Assembly (NCBI GenBank): GCA_001730095.1
Contig: MDLF01000060.1
Location: forward strand, 123,951-187,950
Length of the DNA stretch: 64,000 nt
From: Rhodobacteraceae bacterium (ex Bugula neritina AB1)
Lineage (GTDB): Bacteria > Pseudomonadota > Alphaproteobacteria > Rhodobacterales > Rhodobacteraceae
Direction of reading: 5' to 3'
The position numbers and the translations under genes were made by a program. Shown piece by piece: positions 24,997 to 34,252 of this stretch. Position 1 is the first letter of the stretch. The number at the start of each line of letters is the position of its first letter. The notes under the pieces are model-generated. The model was given only the letters and a program-made list of their open reading frames with translations, had not been told where the DNA came from and searched no databases.

Positions 24997-26412
24997 ATGA
25001 TCCCGGTCAAAGGATATGAGAGCGCGAAGGTCGCTGTGCTGGGGCTGGGGCGCTCAGGCTTGACGACGGCGCGCAGCCTTCGTGAAGGCGGGGCCGAGGC
25101 CCTTTGCTGGGATGACAATCCGGCGGCGCGGGAGGCGGCAGAGGCGGAAGGCTTTGCCTGCCGCGATCTGCATAAGGGCGGCGCCTTTGACGATGTGGCT
25201 GCCCTGATCACTTCGCCCGGCATTCCGCATCTTTACCCGAAACCCAATCCGGTGATCCGGGCAGCAATGGAGGCGGGCGTGCCGGTGGACAACGACATCG
25301 GGCTGTTTTTCCGCTCCTTTGCCGATGCTGAATGGCAGATGCATGACCAACCGCCGCGGGTGGTGGCGGTGACGGGCTCCAACGGCAAATCGACCACGGT
25401 GGCGCTGCTGCACCACATCCTGCAGGAGGCAGGCCGCGAGAGCCAGCTGGCGGGCAACATCGGTCGCGGGGTGCTGGGCATTGATCCGCCGGGCAATGGC
25501 GGCGTGGTGGTGCTGGAGCTGTCGAGCTATCAGACCGAACTTGCCCGCGCGCTGACCCCGGATGTGGCGGTGTTCACCAACCTGTCGTCCGATCATTTGG
25601 ACCGGCATGGCGGCATGGGCGGCTATTTTGCGGCCAAGCGGCGGCTGTTTGCCGAGGGCGGGCCGGACCGGGCGGTCATTGGCATCGACGAGGACGAGGG
25701 GCTGTTCCTGGCGGGCCAGCTGTCCGAAGGGCAGGGTGACGACCGGGTGATCCGGATTTCCGCTGCGCGTAAATTGACCGGGCCGGGCTGGCAGGTGTTT
25801 GCCAAGAAAGGGTTTCTGAGCGAGTACCGCAAGGGGCGGCAGGCGGCCTCAATCGATCTGCGCGAAATGATGGGCCTGCCCGGCGCACACAACCACCAGA
25901 ACGCTTGCGCGGCCTATGCGGCGGCGCGCACGCTGGGGCTGGCGCCGCGGCTGATCGGCGAGGCGATGGCCACATTCCCCGGCCTGCCGCACCGCAGCCA
26001 GACCATCGCCGAGGCGAATGGGGTGCGCTATGTGAATGACAGCAAGGCCACCAATCTGGACAGTGCGGTGAAAGCGCTGAGCGCCTTCAAAAACATCCGC
26101 TGGATCTGCGGCGGACTGGAGAAGGACGGCGGGCTGGACGCGCTGCAGGGGCAGACTGGCAATGTCGCCAAAGCCTATGTGATTGGCCGCGAGGCAGCGG
26201 GCTTTGCGCTGCAGCTGGATGTCGAGGCAGAGGTTTGCACCACCATGGCCGCAGCGGTGGAACGGGCCATGGCAGAGGCAGGGGCTGGCGACACTGTGCT
26301 GCTGGCGCCGGCGGCGGCAAGCTTTGACCAATATGACAATTTCGAACAGCGCGGCGATGATTTCACGGCGGAGGTGAAAAAGCGGCTGGGACAGGCCGGC
26401 AGGGTGGATTGA
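24997..26412 (+). CDS. murD: UDP-MurNAc-L-alanine:D-glutamate ligase
   Basis: A 471-residue Mur ligase that adds D-glutamate to UDP-MurNAc-L-Ala. Visible are [18 protein letters not shown] at the N-terminal nucleotide fold, [62 protein letters not shown] and [20 protein letters not shown]. The start is preceded by GAGGGCAGG. Codon use is GC-richer than in the preceding genes. A small thiamine-binding-type gene follows after 4 bp, so the usual murD–ftsW junction is broken here. Confidence 0.97.
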   Translation: MIPVKGYESAKVAVLGLGRSGLTTARSLREGGAEALCWDDNPAAREAAEAEGFACRDLHKGGAFDDVAALITSPGIPHLYPKPNPVIRAAMEAGVPVDNDIGLFFRSFADAEWQMHDQPPRVVAVTGSNGKSTTVALLHHILQEAGRESQLAGNIGRGVLGIDPPGNGGVVVLELSSYQTELARALTPDVAVFTNLSSDHLDRHGGMGGYFAAKRRLFAEGGPDRAVIGIDEDEGLFLAGQLSEGQGDDRVIRISAARKLTGPGWQVFAKKGFLSEYRKGRQAASIDLREMMGLPGAHNHQNACAAYAAARTLGLAPRLIGEAMATFPGLPHRSQTIAEANGVRYVNDSKATNLDSAVKALSAFKNIRWICGGLEKDGGLDALQGQTGNVAKAYVIGREAAGFALQLDVEAEVCTTMAAAVERAMAEAGAGDTVLLAPAAASFDQYDNFEQRGDDFTAEVKKRLGQAGRVD

Positions 26413-26416
26413 AGCA

Positions 26417-26758
26417 ATGAGCACGGCAGCCCAGGGAAAAAACACGGTGATGCTGGCCTTTCAGGTCATTCCACGGCTACGTGAAGGCAATAATTTCGAA
26501 GTGGTGGATCAGGCGATTGCGGTCGTGAAAGCCTCTGGCGTGCCGTTTCAGGTGGGAGCGATGGAAACCACCATGAAGGGAGAACTGGACCAGCTGCTGG
26601 AGATTGTGAAGCAGGCCGAGAAGGCCTGTTTGGACGCCGGTTCAGTGGAGGTGATCACCAATATCAAGATCCACACCACCACGCCGGACGCGCATGACAC
26701 CTTCTGCACCTATACCCGTGGGATGACGCCGAACAACAAAGTCTTCGTTGAGGGTTAG
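26417..26758 (+). CDS. thiamine-binding (MTH1187/UPF0045, YkoF-like) family protein
   Basis: A 113-residue protein of the MTH1187/UPF0045 family (ferredoxin-like fold). Family features are an early VIPRLREGNNFEVVDQAIAV, SGVPFQVGAMETTMKGELDQ, a helix with VKQAEKACLDAG and a strand VEVITNIKIHT. Some members bind thiamine or related pyrimidines; the actual ligand here is unknown. The gene starts 4 bp after the murD stop with only a weak ribosome-binding site, so it is probably translated from the murD transcript. A role in the cell wall is not suggested by the family. Confidence 0.8.
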   Translation: MSTAAQGKNTVMLAFQVIPRLREGNNFEVVDQAIAVVKASGVPFQVGAMETTMKGELDQLLEIVKQAEKACLDAGSVEVITNIKIHTTTPDAHDTFCTYTRGMTPNNKVFVEG

Positions 26759-26868
26759 GGGGAGGAGGGGCTTCTGGGCCCACCCAAGCGGAAAACCCGC
26801 CTCTGATCCGCCTGCGCATGATCCGTGCCTGCCAGAGCTGCCAGCCGCGCCCAAGTGAAACAGCGGTA

Positions 26869-26886
26869 TCCGCCCTTGCGGGCGGA
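26869..26886. terminator. hairpin between convergent genes
   Basis: TCCGCCC, loop TTGC, GGGCGGA. It lies between the convergent thiamine-binding-type gene and the flavoprotein gene. With no T-run, termination is only a guess. Confidence 0.35.
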
Positions 26887-26975
26887 GCCTCCGCGATTTC
26901 CCTTGACCCCGCCCGCCATCCCCGGCTGTCTCTCCTCAGGCGAAGGCGGCTCCGAAGCGGAACGTTCCCGGGAAA

Positions 26976-28157
26976 TCAGCCCGTGGCGGCGATGGCGGTG
27001 CCTGCGGCGTGGCCGGAGGCCCAGGCCCATTGGAAATTGTAACCGCCAAGCCAGCCGGTCACATCCACTGCTTCGCCGATGGCGTAAAGGCCGGGGGCGG
27101 CCTTGGCTTCCATGGTTTTGGAGGACAGGCTGTCAGTGCTGATGCCGCCAAGGGTGACCTCGGCGGTGCGGTAGCCCTCGGTGCCGGCGGGCAGCAGGCG
27201 CCAGGTTTGCAGGGCATCGCATAAGCCTTGCAGCGCGGCGTCGGACTGATCGGCCAGGCGGCCCTTGAGGTCGAGCTGGGGTTTCAGGAAGTCCACCAGC
27301 TTGGCAGGCAGGTGGCGCGCCAGCTCGGTGGTCAGGTCGCGGCGGCCTTCGGCCTGGCGCTGATCCCGCAAGAGATCAAAAAGCGGCGTGTCCGGGATCA
27401 GGTTCACCGTGATCTCTTCGCCTTCCCGCCAATAGGAGGACAGCTGCAGAACGGATGGGCCGGAGAGGCCGCGATGAGTGAACAGCAGTGCCTCGTCGAA
27501 TGTGGCGCGTTCGTTCCTGAGACGCGCGGGCAGAGCGGTTCCGGCCAGCGGCTGAAACCGACCATCGGGGAAGGTGAAAGGCACGAGAGCTGCGCGGGTT
27601 TCTGTTACATCCAGGCCGAACTGGCGGGCAAGGTCATAAGCGATGCCGGTGGCGCCCATCTTGGGGATGGATTTGCCGCCGGTCGCCAGCACCAGGTTGC
27701 GACAGGAGACGGTCTGCGGCTTGCCTTCTCGCAAAAGCTGGACGATGAAACCGTCGGCGGTCTGCTCAACACGTTCCAGAGAACTGTGCAGCCAGAGGTC
27801 CGCCCCGGCCTGCTGCATCTCCTGTACCAGCATGGCGATGATCTGCTTGGACGAGCCGTCGCAGAACAGCTGGCCCAGGGTTTTTTCGTGCCAGGCGATG
27901 CCGTGGCGGTCCACCAGTTCGATGAAATCCCACTGGGTGTAGCGCGCCAGCGCCGATTTGCAGAAATGCGGATTGGCCGACAGGTAGTTCTTGGCCTCTG
28001 TATACATGTTGGTGAAGTTGCAGCGGCCGCCGCCGGAGATGCGGATCTTCTCGCCCGGCGCCTTGGCGTGGTCGATCACCAAAGTGCTGCCGCCCGCATG
28101 GCGCGCGCACATCATGCCGGCCGCGCCGGCGCCGAGAATCAGAGTGTTTACCTGCAT
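26976..28157 (-). CDS. BaiN/HI0933-family FAD-dependent oxidoreductase
   Basis: A 393-residue flavoprotein of the HI0933/YhiN/BaiN family. It has NTLILGAGAAGMMCARHAG (FAD dinucleotide fold), KIRISGGGRCNFTNMY, the LVLATGGKSIPKMGATGIAY segment and a C-terminal AVDVTGWLGGYNFQWAWASG, all typical. The reaction is not known for most members. The ATG at 28157 was chosen because the FAD motif starts seven residues later; the open frame upstream of it has no homology. It is transcribed against the dcw direction, within the region that separates murD from ftsW. Confidence 0.88.
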   Translation of the reverse strand: MQVNTLILGAGAAGMMCARHAGGSTLVIDHAKAPGEKIRISGGGRCNFTNMYTEAKNYLSANPHFCKSALARYTQWDFIELVDRHGIAWHEKTLGQLFCDGSSKQIIAMLVQEMQQAGADLWLHSSLERVEQTADGFIVQLLREGKPQTVSCRNLVLATGGKSIPKMGATGIAYDLARQFGLDVTETRAALVPFTFPDGRFQPLAGTALPARLRNERATFDEALLFTHRGLSGPSVLQLSSYWREGEEITVNLIPDTPLFDLLRDQRQAEGRRDLTTELARHLPAKLVDFLKPQLDLKGRLADQSDAALQGLCDALQTWRLLPAGTEGYRTAEVTLGGISTDSLSSKTMEAKAAPGLYAIGEAVDVTGWLGGYNFQWAWASGHAAGTAIAATG

Positions 28158-28407
28158 AGGCGCATCGACCACGGAACGGATGGTGGCGCAAGAGGAAGTG
28201 CCGGTGATGGGGGCCGAAGTAACGTCTGTGGCTGCTTGGATGGGTGTGTCGGGTGGGGGCTTTGCTGGAGTGGAGGTGATGGCATGCTTTGAGGCCGACT
28301 TGTACCTTGGCTTCTTTCGCTGCCAGAGATCGCAGCCCCAGAGAGGCCGCGCGGGCATCAGCTTTGCTGCCGCGGGGCAGCGGAAAGTGCAGTTGTTCGC
28401 CGCCAGG
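28158..28407. other. spacer between flippase and flavoprotein genes
   Basis: 250 bp without a supported gene or clear signal. It may carry the flavoprotein promoter on the minus strand. Confidence 0.4.
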
Positions 28408-29766
28408 TCAATGCGAGAATAGCGTTGCAACCCTGTCCCAATGCGCCGCGCAGGCCACCGCCGCGCAAGCGAGGCCCAGCAGGGTGAAACCAATGTCCTG
28501 AACAGGATCGAAGACGCTGAATTTCAGGGAAAAATATAGCCGTAGCGGATAGCTGAGCAAGGCCGCCAGACCCAAGGACAAAATGGCACCCGAGATACCC
28601 AGGGCTGGGATGCCGACAAATAGCAGGCCGGTTTGGAATAGGGCTGTTGTGCCGGCGATGAAGAACATGCCCCTTGTCTCACCCGCCCCCATAAGAGCAA
28701 CGTTGATGGTGTTGAGGGTCACCAGGGGGACCAGGGACAGACTATAGAGCGTGATGATCGGTCCGGCGGCAGAATACCGAGAATCGTAGAGCAGGTCGAC
28801 AAGGGTTGGGCCCGCAAAGGCAAGCAGGATCACAAGCATCAGCAGGCTTGCGGCGATAAGGCGGCGCGCGCGGAACAGGGTGATGCGATTGGCGGCGCTC
28901 TCGGTTGGGGGCTTCATTCTGTAGAGAGGGAAGACGACCTTTTGTTGCAGGGCGTTGGACAGAAGGACGGGGATGCTCCCGAGGAAGTAGCCGATACTGT
29001 AGACCCCCAGCGCTTCCAGCGGCAGAAAGATGCCAAGGATCGCGCGATCCCCCTGCAAGAGTACAGCGCCTGCGGCGGTGCTGAGGAAAATCCATTTGCC
29101 AAAATGGAAAATCTGCCAGAAGGCGTCGCGTTCCAGCAAAAACCGGTTTCTCAGGCCAGGCAAGAAGACGTGGTATGCGATGGTCTGCAGCGTGCTTGAG
29201 AACACGTTGCTGATGACCAGGGCCCAGACGGACTGCAGTTGCCAGGCCAGGAACGCGGTAAAGGTCAGTGAGATGATCTGAGAGCCGAGTGTGATCTGGG
29301 TAAACCGGCCCATAGCGAGGTAACGGTTCGCGGTGTGGATGGCGGTTGGCTCGAAGCCCTGGATCACCAGGGTCAGGCCCACCACCGGGAGGATATCCGC
29401 AAGCAAGGGCGCATCGTACAGGGCAGCAATGGGCTGGGCCAAGGCCAGCGTCAACAGCCACAGGAGCAATCCTCTGACCACCTGAACCGTCCATGCGGTG
29501 TTGAGGAACGCAGGATCATTGCCGCGCGCATTCTGGATGATCGACGGTCGCACACCAGTGTCGGAAAACAGCATCAGGCAGGTGGTGACAACGGTCACCA
29601 GCGCCATCAAGCCAAAGGCCTCGGGGAAGAGCAGGCGCGTCAGGACCAGATTGGACAGGAGGCGCAACGCCTGGCTGCCACCAAATTCGGCAAAGCTCCA
29701 GATTGCGCTGCGGCCAGCACGAGCACCAACACCATCACCGGTCAATATCGAGCGAATTTTATTCAT
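28408..29766 (-). CDS. oligosaccharide flippase (Wzx-like, MOP superfamily)
   Basis: A 452-residue integral membrane protein with about 12–14 hydrophobic segments. The opening (GRSAIWSFAEFGGSQALRLL, then SNLVLTRLLFPEAFGLMALV) is characteristic of polysaccharide-biosynthesis flippases of the Wzx/MATE-like superfamily, here close to those used for exopolysaccharide export. It would move a lipid-linked sugar across the inner membrane; the substrate is unknown. The ATG at 29766 (MNKIRSILTG) was preferred over upstream frame. No glycosyltransferase is nearby; the divergent neighbour is a sulfotransferase, so the pair may be the residue of a surface-glycan island. Confidence 0.85.
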   Translation of the reverse strand: MNKIRSILTGDGVGARAGRSAIWSFAEFGGSQALRLLSNLVLTRLLFPEAFGLMALVTVVTTCLMLFSDTGVRPSIIQNARGNDPAFLNTAWTVQVVRGLLLWLLTLALAQPIAALYDAPLLADILPVVGLTLVIQGFEPTAIHTANRYLAMGRFTQITLGSQIISLTFTAFLAWQLQSVWALVISNVFSSTLQTIAYHVFLPGLRNRFLLERDAFWQIFHFGKWIFLSTAAGAVLLQGDRAILGIFLPLEALGVYSIGYFLGSIPVLLSNALQQKVVFPLYRMKPPTESAANRITLFRARRLIAASLLMLVILLAFAGPTLVDLLYDSRYSAAGPIITLYSLSLVPLVTLNTINVALMGAGETRGMFFIAGTTALFQTGLLFVGIPALGISGAILSLGLAALLSYPLRLYFSLKFSVFDPVQDIGFTLLGLACAAVACAAHWDRVATLFSH

Positions 29767-30197
29767 GCACCTCAGGGTCTCGCAGGGCTGCGCGTTAATG
29801 GCATGATCTACCAAGCAACGTCAAACGCGCGCATCCCCTCGACCCGCAAAGTCAGCTTGACCGCTGCAAGTCTCACGCCAGCCGCAGTTGATGGTGCTGA
29901 CCGCACCTGACATCAGAGCGAACAGCACCGCCATCATGGCGCAAGATCCTACCGGTCTTCAGAATAGAAACCGTTACCTCCTGTCGGCTGAGAGGAGAGT
30001 GGGAATGTCATCTGCGCCTTGTGGGAAAGGGAAAGTCGCGGGTTCGTTTCTGTCTACCAGGAGAGGCGCAAAGTTCAGCCGGGACGCAGCAGAGAAGCCT
30101 GGCAATTGGCAGGGCCGACTGGGCCGTGGCTTTACTTTCAAAGGGCAAGAGTTCACAAGAAACAAGAACTTCAGGTCAAACCGCCGAGGCGTTGGTC
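29767..30197. other. divergent spacer between flippase and sulfotransferase
   Basis: About 430 bp without a recognisable gene. Composition drops from GC-rich to roughly balanced across it. It presumably holds both divergent promoters. Frames on the plus strand extend the sulfotransferase upstream but show no homology. Confidence 0.4.
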
Positions 30198-31103
30198 GTG
30201 CGCAAAAACTACTTGATTATGCTGGGTGCCCCCAAATGCGGCACAAGCAGTTTGTCCGCTTGGTTGGGTCTGCAGCCCTATGCCGCCTTGGCCCGGCAAA
30301 AGGAAACACTGTACTTCACCGATTTTGCTGATCTCGATTGGAGTGGCCCAGGAGCGGATTTCCTGGAAGGTAGACCACAGAGTGTCGGGGCATTTTTTGA
30401 CGAGTACAGTGAAAATCCAGAAGCTGAGTTGAGAATTGAAGCATCTACCGACAATTTGTCCTGTCCGGCTGCGGTGGAAAACATTGCCCGATTTGTTGAC
30501 CGAGACGATGTGGGTGAGTTTTGGTTGGTCGCGGTTTTGCGAGACCCAATTGAAAGAATAGTTTCAGAATACGAACACACCCTGCGCTTGGGGTGGCAGA
30601 CCGATAGTCTGCTTGACTCATTGAAGCTTGAAAAGGAGCGGAAAGACAAAGGCTATCATCCGCTTTTTCGACATATTGAGCGGTCTCACTATTTCACGCA
30701 GATCGGAAGATACAAAGAGATATTCGGGGATCGTCTGACCGTATTGGATTTCCACCGTATCCGAGAGGATGCCGAGCGCAAAAAGCTACTGGGCTGGATG
30801 GGATATGCCGATGAGGTTGAAGGGGAATTGCAACATGACAATAAGCGGCATGTCGTGAAACGACCTCAGGCCGTACAATTTCTCAAGAATGAGCGGTTGT
30901 TGGATTTGGGGCGAAGAGTTTTTCCCAAAAGAATGCGCCCTGCTCTCAGAAATTTGTTAACGGGACGGGAAGTCGGACGATATCAGGCGCGCGAGAGCGA
31001 GATCGATTTTATCCTGGCTGCAATGAGAGATGAAATTGCCGCATGTGTCGAGGCACATGAAATACCAACTGACAATTGGACTGTACCCATGAGGTGCTCA
31101 TAG
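30198..31103 (+). CDS. sulfotransferase family protein
   Basis: About 301 residues from the GTG at 30198, although the true start is uncertain. The 5'-phosphosulfate loop MLGAPKCGTSSLSAWLG follows the start directly and the 3'-phosphate motif LVAVLRDPIERIVSEYEH is near residue 115, both typical of PAPS-dependent sulfotransferases. They would sulfate a carbohydrate or other acceptor. By hand count a sample of the gene (30421–30480) is 48% GC, well below the 60–65% of dcw genes, and codon use differs accordingly, which points to recent transfer. It is divergent from a flippase and abuts an IS5-type transposase remnant that shares its last bases. Confidence 0.8.
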   Translation: MRKNYLIMLGAPKCGTSSLSAWLGLQPYAALARQKETLYFTDFADLDWSGPGADFLEGRPQSVGAFFDEYSENPEAELRIEASTDNLSCPAAVENIARFVDRDDVGEFWLVAVLRDPIERIVSEYEHTLRLGWQTDSLLDSLKLEKERKDKGYHPLFRHIERSHYFTQIGRYKEIFGDRLTVLDFHRIREDAERKKLLGWMGYADEVEGELQHDNKRHVVKRPQAVQFLKNERLLDLGRRVFPKRMRPALRNLLTGREVGRYQARESEIDFILAAMRDEIAACVEAHEIPTDNWTVPMRCS

Positions 31104-31345
31104 GGTCAGGCCGCATAGCCCGTAAATGATGAGGGCGATCTTTAAGATTACTGCGAAGAAGACCTATGGGCATCTGTCGTTTCGGGTGGCGACACGCTGC
31201 CAATCTTTCAATCGACCGAACATGATCTCGCGCCACTGCCTGCCAGTGCATTGCACAGCAATGTCACAAGAGGCACGGTAACGCCGTTTGTGTCTGCGCT
31301 TGTCGTATCTTGCGAAACTTTGGCGTTGTTTCCGGTCGGGTGGGC
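31098..31345 (-). pseudogene. IS5-family (IS427-like) transposase, C-terminal remnant
   Basis: The minus strand reads RYDKRRHKRRYR, then MFGRLKDWQRVATRNDRCP, a stop codon, and VFFAVILKIALIIYGL. These are the well-known end motifs of IS5/IS427 transposases, which usually read IMFGRLKDWRRVATRYDRCP followed by FFSAIALAA. An in-frame TAG and divergent stretches show that it is dead. The N-terminal catalytic part is missing. The remnant touches the 3' end of the sulfotransferase gene. Confidence 0.8.
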
Positions 31346-31399
31346 ATTGTTGCAGACACCTCCCGTTAGCGCTTCAGAACAAATTTCATAGGGTTGGAC

Positions 31400-31665
31400 A
31401 GATGGTATGGGCAAGCCAAACCTGCCCGCTCCTGCACGACAATCCGGTCCACCTACCACGTTGCGCTTTGCAAGTGCGGGTCATTGCTGATCTGACTGGA
31501 CAAGGAGACGGCCTGGTATGCGCCGTATGTGGGCCGCCCTGGGCACCGGCCGGTGTTCTCGAATGCGGCGATCCAGTTTTACCCATCGATCAGGGTGCTG
31601 TTCAGGCCGCCGCTCAGACAGGTCGGCGGGATGCAGTGTGGCCGGAACCTGAAGGGAAGGGCAGA
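31400..31665 (+). pseudogene. IS5-family (IS903-like) transposase, N-terminal remnant
   Basis: The plus strand reads YHVALCKCGSLLI, a TGA where the family has Trp, LDKETAWYAPYVGRPGHRP, then VFSNAAIQFYPSIRVLFRPP and LRQVGG. This corresponds to the start of IS5/IS903-type transposases (GSLLIWLD, then SDAAIQxCLTIKVLF and LRQTTG). It has the opposite orientation to the remnant at 31098–31345 and covers the other end of the protein, so at least two elements or a rearranged one were here. Confidence 0.75.
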
Positions 31666-31963
31666 GTCCGCCTCAAGACGCCTTTCAGCGACAAGGGCAG
31701 GTGTGGTGCCAATCAGAGAGCTGTCTGCTGCCCGGCCAGATGTTCTGGCGGTCGCGGCGGTTTGCTGTTTGTACTGCTGGCGGGAAAGCCTGTCAGCGGG
31801 CTCCAACAGCAGCAGCTTCCTGCCTGTCAAGCCAGCCGGGTGGCCCAGCGGTGGTTTTCCGCCGAACTGTGTTCTTTTTCTGGCGCCGCAGCTCACGTTT
31901 CGTTACAGTTTCCGGGAGACCCCAAAAATGGGGCGGAGCGAGGCATATAGTGGCGGTATTCCC
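31666..31963. other. decayed region before ftsW
   Basis: About 300 bp with no gene. It probably continues the IS remnant and then holds the ftsW upstream signals. CCCCAAAAATGGGG at 31920–31933 is a small palindrome just before the ftsW start. No promoter could be assigned. Confidence 0.4.
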
Positions 31964-33130
31964 ATGACTGAGATGGTCTATGGCGCGGTTCCCGTGCAGG
32001 CTGGTGAACCGATTCTTCCTAAGTGGTGGCGGACGCTGGATAAATGGACGATGTCCTGTATCCTGATGCTGTTTGTGATCGGGCTTTTGCTGGGGCTTGC
32101 GGCCTCGGTGCCGCTGGCGGAGAGGAACGGGTTTGGCAATTTTCACTATGTGCAGCGGCAGGCGGTTTTTGGCCTGACGGCGCTGGCGGCGATGCTGGTG
32201 ACCTCTGTCATGTCGCCGACCCTGGTGCGGCGGCTGGCGGTTTTGGGCTTTGCCTTGGCCTTTGTTGCGCTGGCGTTCCTGCCGATTTTCGGCACCGATT
32301 TCGGCAAGGGGGCTGTGCGCTGGTATTCCCTGGGGTTTGCCTCGCTGCAGCCGTCTGAATTCCTGAAGCCAGGCTTTGTCATTGTGGCGGCCTGGATGAT
32401 TGCCGCCAGCCAGCAGATCAATGGCCCGCCGGGCACGCTGATGTCTTTTGCGCTGTGCATGATGGTCGTGATGATGCTGGTTTTGCAGCCGGACTTCGGC
32501 CAGGCGAGCCTGATCCTGTTCGGCTGGGGGGTGATGTATTTTGTGGCCGGTGCACCGATGCTGTTGCTGGTGTGCATGGCCGCGGTGGTCGTGATGGGTG
32601 GGGTCTTTGCCTACAACAGTTCAGAGCATTTTGCCCGCCGCATTGACGGTTTTCTGAGCCCGGATGTCGATCCGACCACGCAGTTGGGATATGCCACCAA
32701 CGCGATCCGCGAGGGCGGATTGTTTGGCGTCGGTGTCGGTGAGGGGCAGGTGAAATGGTCGCTGCCGGATGCCCATACGGACTTTATCGTCGCTGTTGCC
32801 GCAGAGGAATACGGGCTGGTTCTGGTGGCGGTTTTGATTGCGCTTTATGCGCTGATTGTTGTGCGCTCGCTGTTCCGGCTGATGCGCGAACGAGACACTT
32901 TCATTCGCCTGGCAGGCACCGGCCTTGTGTGCATGTTTGGCGTTCAGGCGATGATCAACATGGGGGTTGCGGTGCGGCTTTTGCCGGCCAAAGGCATGAC
33001 TTTGCCGTTTGTCAGCTATGGCGGATCCTCGCTGATTGCCACGGGCATCGCAGTGGGTATGCTGCTGGCCTTTACCCGGACGCGCCCGCAGGGCGGGATT
33101 GCCGATTACCTGAACGGCCGCGGCCGCTGA
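31964..33130 (+). CDS. ftsW: septal peptidoglycan polymerase FtsW (SEDS family)
   Basis: A 388-residue protein with ten membrane segments that polymerises lipid II at the septum with FtsI. Typical SEDS elements are [35 protein letters not shown] (the essential loop Asp), the large periplasmic loop with [18 protein letters not shown], and the ending [18 protein letters not shown]. The start [10 protein letters not shown] was chosen because relatives begin at the WWRTLDKWT segment shortly after; the longer frame upstream is IS debris. It opens the second dcw block after the insertion and must have its own promoter or depend on read-through. Confidence 0.97.
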   Translation: MTEMVYGAVPVQAGEPILPKWWRTLDKWTMSCILMLFVIGLLLGLAASVPLAERNGFGNFHYVQRQAVFGLTALAAMLVTSVMSPTLVRRLAVLGFALAFVALAFLPIFGTDFGKGAVRWYSLGFASLQPSEFLKPGFVIVAAWMIAASQQINGPPGTLMSFALCMMVVMMLVLQPDFGQASLILFGWGVMYFVAGAPMLLLVCMAAVVVMGGVFAYNSSEHFARRIDGFLSPDVDPTTQLGYATNAIREGGLFGVGVGEGQVKWSLPDAHTDFIVAVAAEEYGLVLVAVLIALYALIVVRSLFRLMRERDTFIRLAGTGLVCMFGVQAMINMGVAVRLLPAKGMTLPFVSYGGSSLIATGIAVGMLLAFTRTRPQGGIADYLNGRGR

Positions 33131-33156
33131 CGAGAATAGAGAAGAGGCCAGCTGCG

Positions 33157-34248
33157 ATGGCACAGAAAATGCTCTTGATGGCTGCCGGGGGAACCGGCGG
33201 CCATATGTTTCCTGCACAAGCCTTGGCAGAGATGATGCTGGCCCGCGGCTGGCGGGTGAAGCTGTCGACTGACGCACGCGGGGCGCGCTATACGGCGTCT
33301 TTTCCGAGCGCAGTCGAGATTTCGCAGGTTTCCTCTGCCACTTTTGCCCGCGGCGGGCTGCTGGCCAAGGCGCTGGTGGCACCGAAGATCGCAGGCGGCG
33401 TTTTGTCGATGATGATGCAGATGCGCCGTGACCGCCCCGATGCGGTGATCGGCTTTGGCGGCTACCCGTCGATCCCGGCGCTGGGGGCGGCGATGCTGCT
33501 GAAGCTGCCGCGGATGATCCATGAGCAGAACGGGGTGCTGGGCCGGGTGAACCAGATCTTTGCCGCCCGCGTCGCTGGCGTGGCCTGCGGCACCTGGCCA
33601 ACCGCGCTGCCAGAAGGTGTTGCGCATGAACATGTGGGCAACCCGGTGCGCAGCGCCGTGATGGAGCGGGCCGGAGCCGGCTATATTCCGCCGGGCGATT
33701 ATCCGATGTCACTGCTGGTGATGGGCGGCAGCCAGGGCGCGCGCATCCTGTCGGATGTGGTTCCCGCCGCCGTGGCTGCACTGCCGGAAGAGATCCGCAA
33801 GCATCTGCGGGTGTCGCATCAGGCACGGGCCGAGGATCTGGACCGGGTCAATGCCTTTTACGCTGAACATGGCATCAATGCAGATGTGCAGACCTTCTTT
33901 ACCGACGTACCAAGCCGCATGTCGGAGGCGCAGCTGGTGATCTCGCGGTCCGGGGCTTCGTCGGTGGCAGATATCTCGGTGATCGGGCGGCCGTCGATCC
34001 TGATCCCCTATGCTGCTGCTGCGGGTGATCACCAGACCGCCAACGCCCGCGGGCTGGTTGATGCCAATGCCACTGTGATGATCCCGGAAAGCGCCCTTGA
34101 TATCCCGGCGCTGACAGAGCATATGGGCGCAATTCTGAGTAACCCGCAGGCTGCCACGCAGATGTCAGCTGCTGCGCTGAGCGCCGGGGTTCCCGATGCC
34201 GCCGAACGTCTGGCAGCACTGGTGGAACAGCTGGCCGAGGAAGGATAA
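33157..34248 (+). CDS. murG: UDP-GlcNAc:lipid I N-acetylglucosaminyltransferase
   Basis: A 363-residue GT28 enzyme that adds GlcNAc to lipid I, giving lipid II. It has [19 protein letters not shown] at the N-terminus, [42 protein letters not shown] and the donor-site [19 protein letters not shown], and ends the site with [11 protein letters not shown]. The ATG at 33157 follows AGAAGAGGCC. ftsW is 26 bp upstream and murC 4 bp downstream. Confidence 0.97.
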   Translation: MAQKMLLMAAGGTGGHMFPAQALAEMMLARGWRVKLSTDARGARYTASFPSAVEISQVSSATFARGGLLAKALVAPKIAGGVLSMMMQMRRDRPDAVIGFGGYPSIPALGAAMLLKLPRMIHEQNGVLGRVNQIFAARVAGVACGTWPTALPEGVAHEHVGNPVRSAVMERAGAGYIPPGDYPMSLLVMGGSQGARILSDVVPAAVAALPEEIRKHLRVSHQARAEDLDRVNAFYAEHGINADVQTFFTDVPSRMSEAQLVISRSGASSVADISVIGRPSILIPYAAAAGDHQTANARGLVDANATVMIPESALDIPALTEHMGAILSNPQAATQMSAAALSAGVPDAAERLAALVEQLAEEG

Positions 34249-34252
34249 CGTC

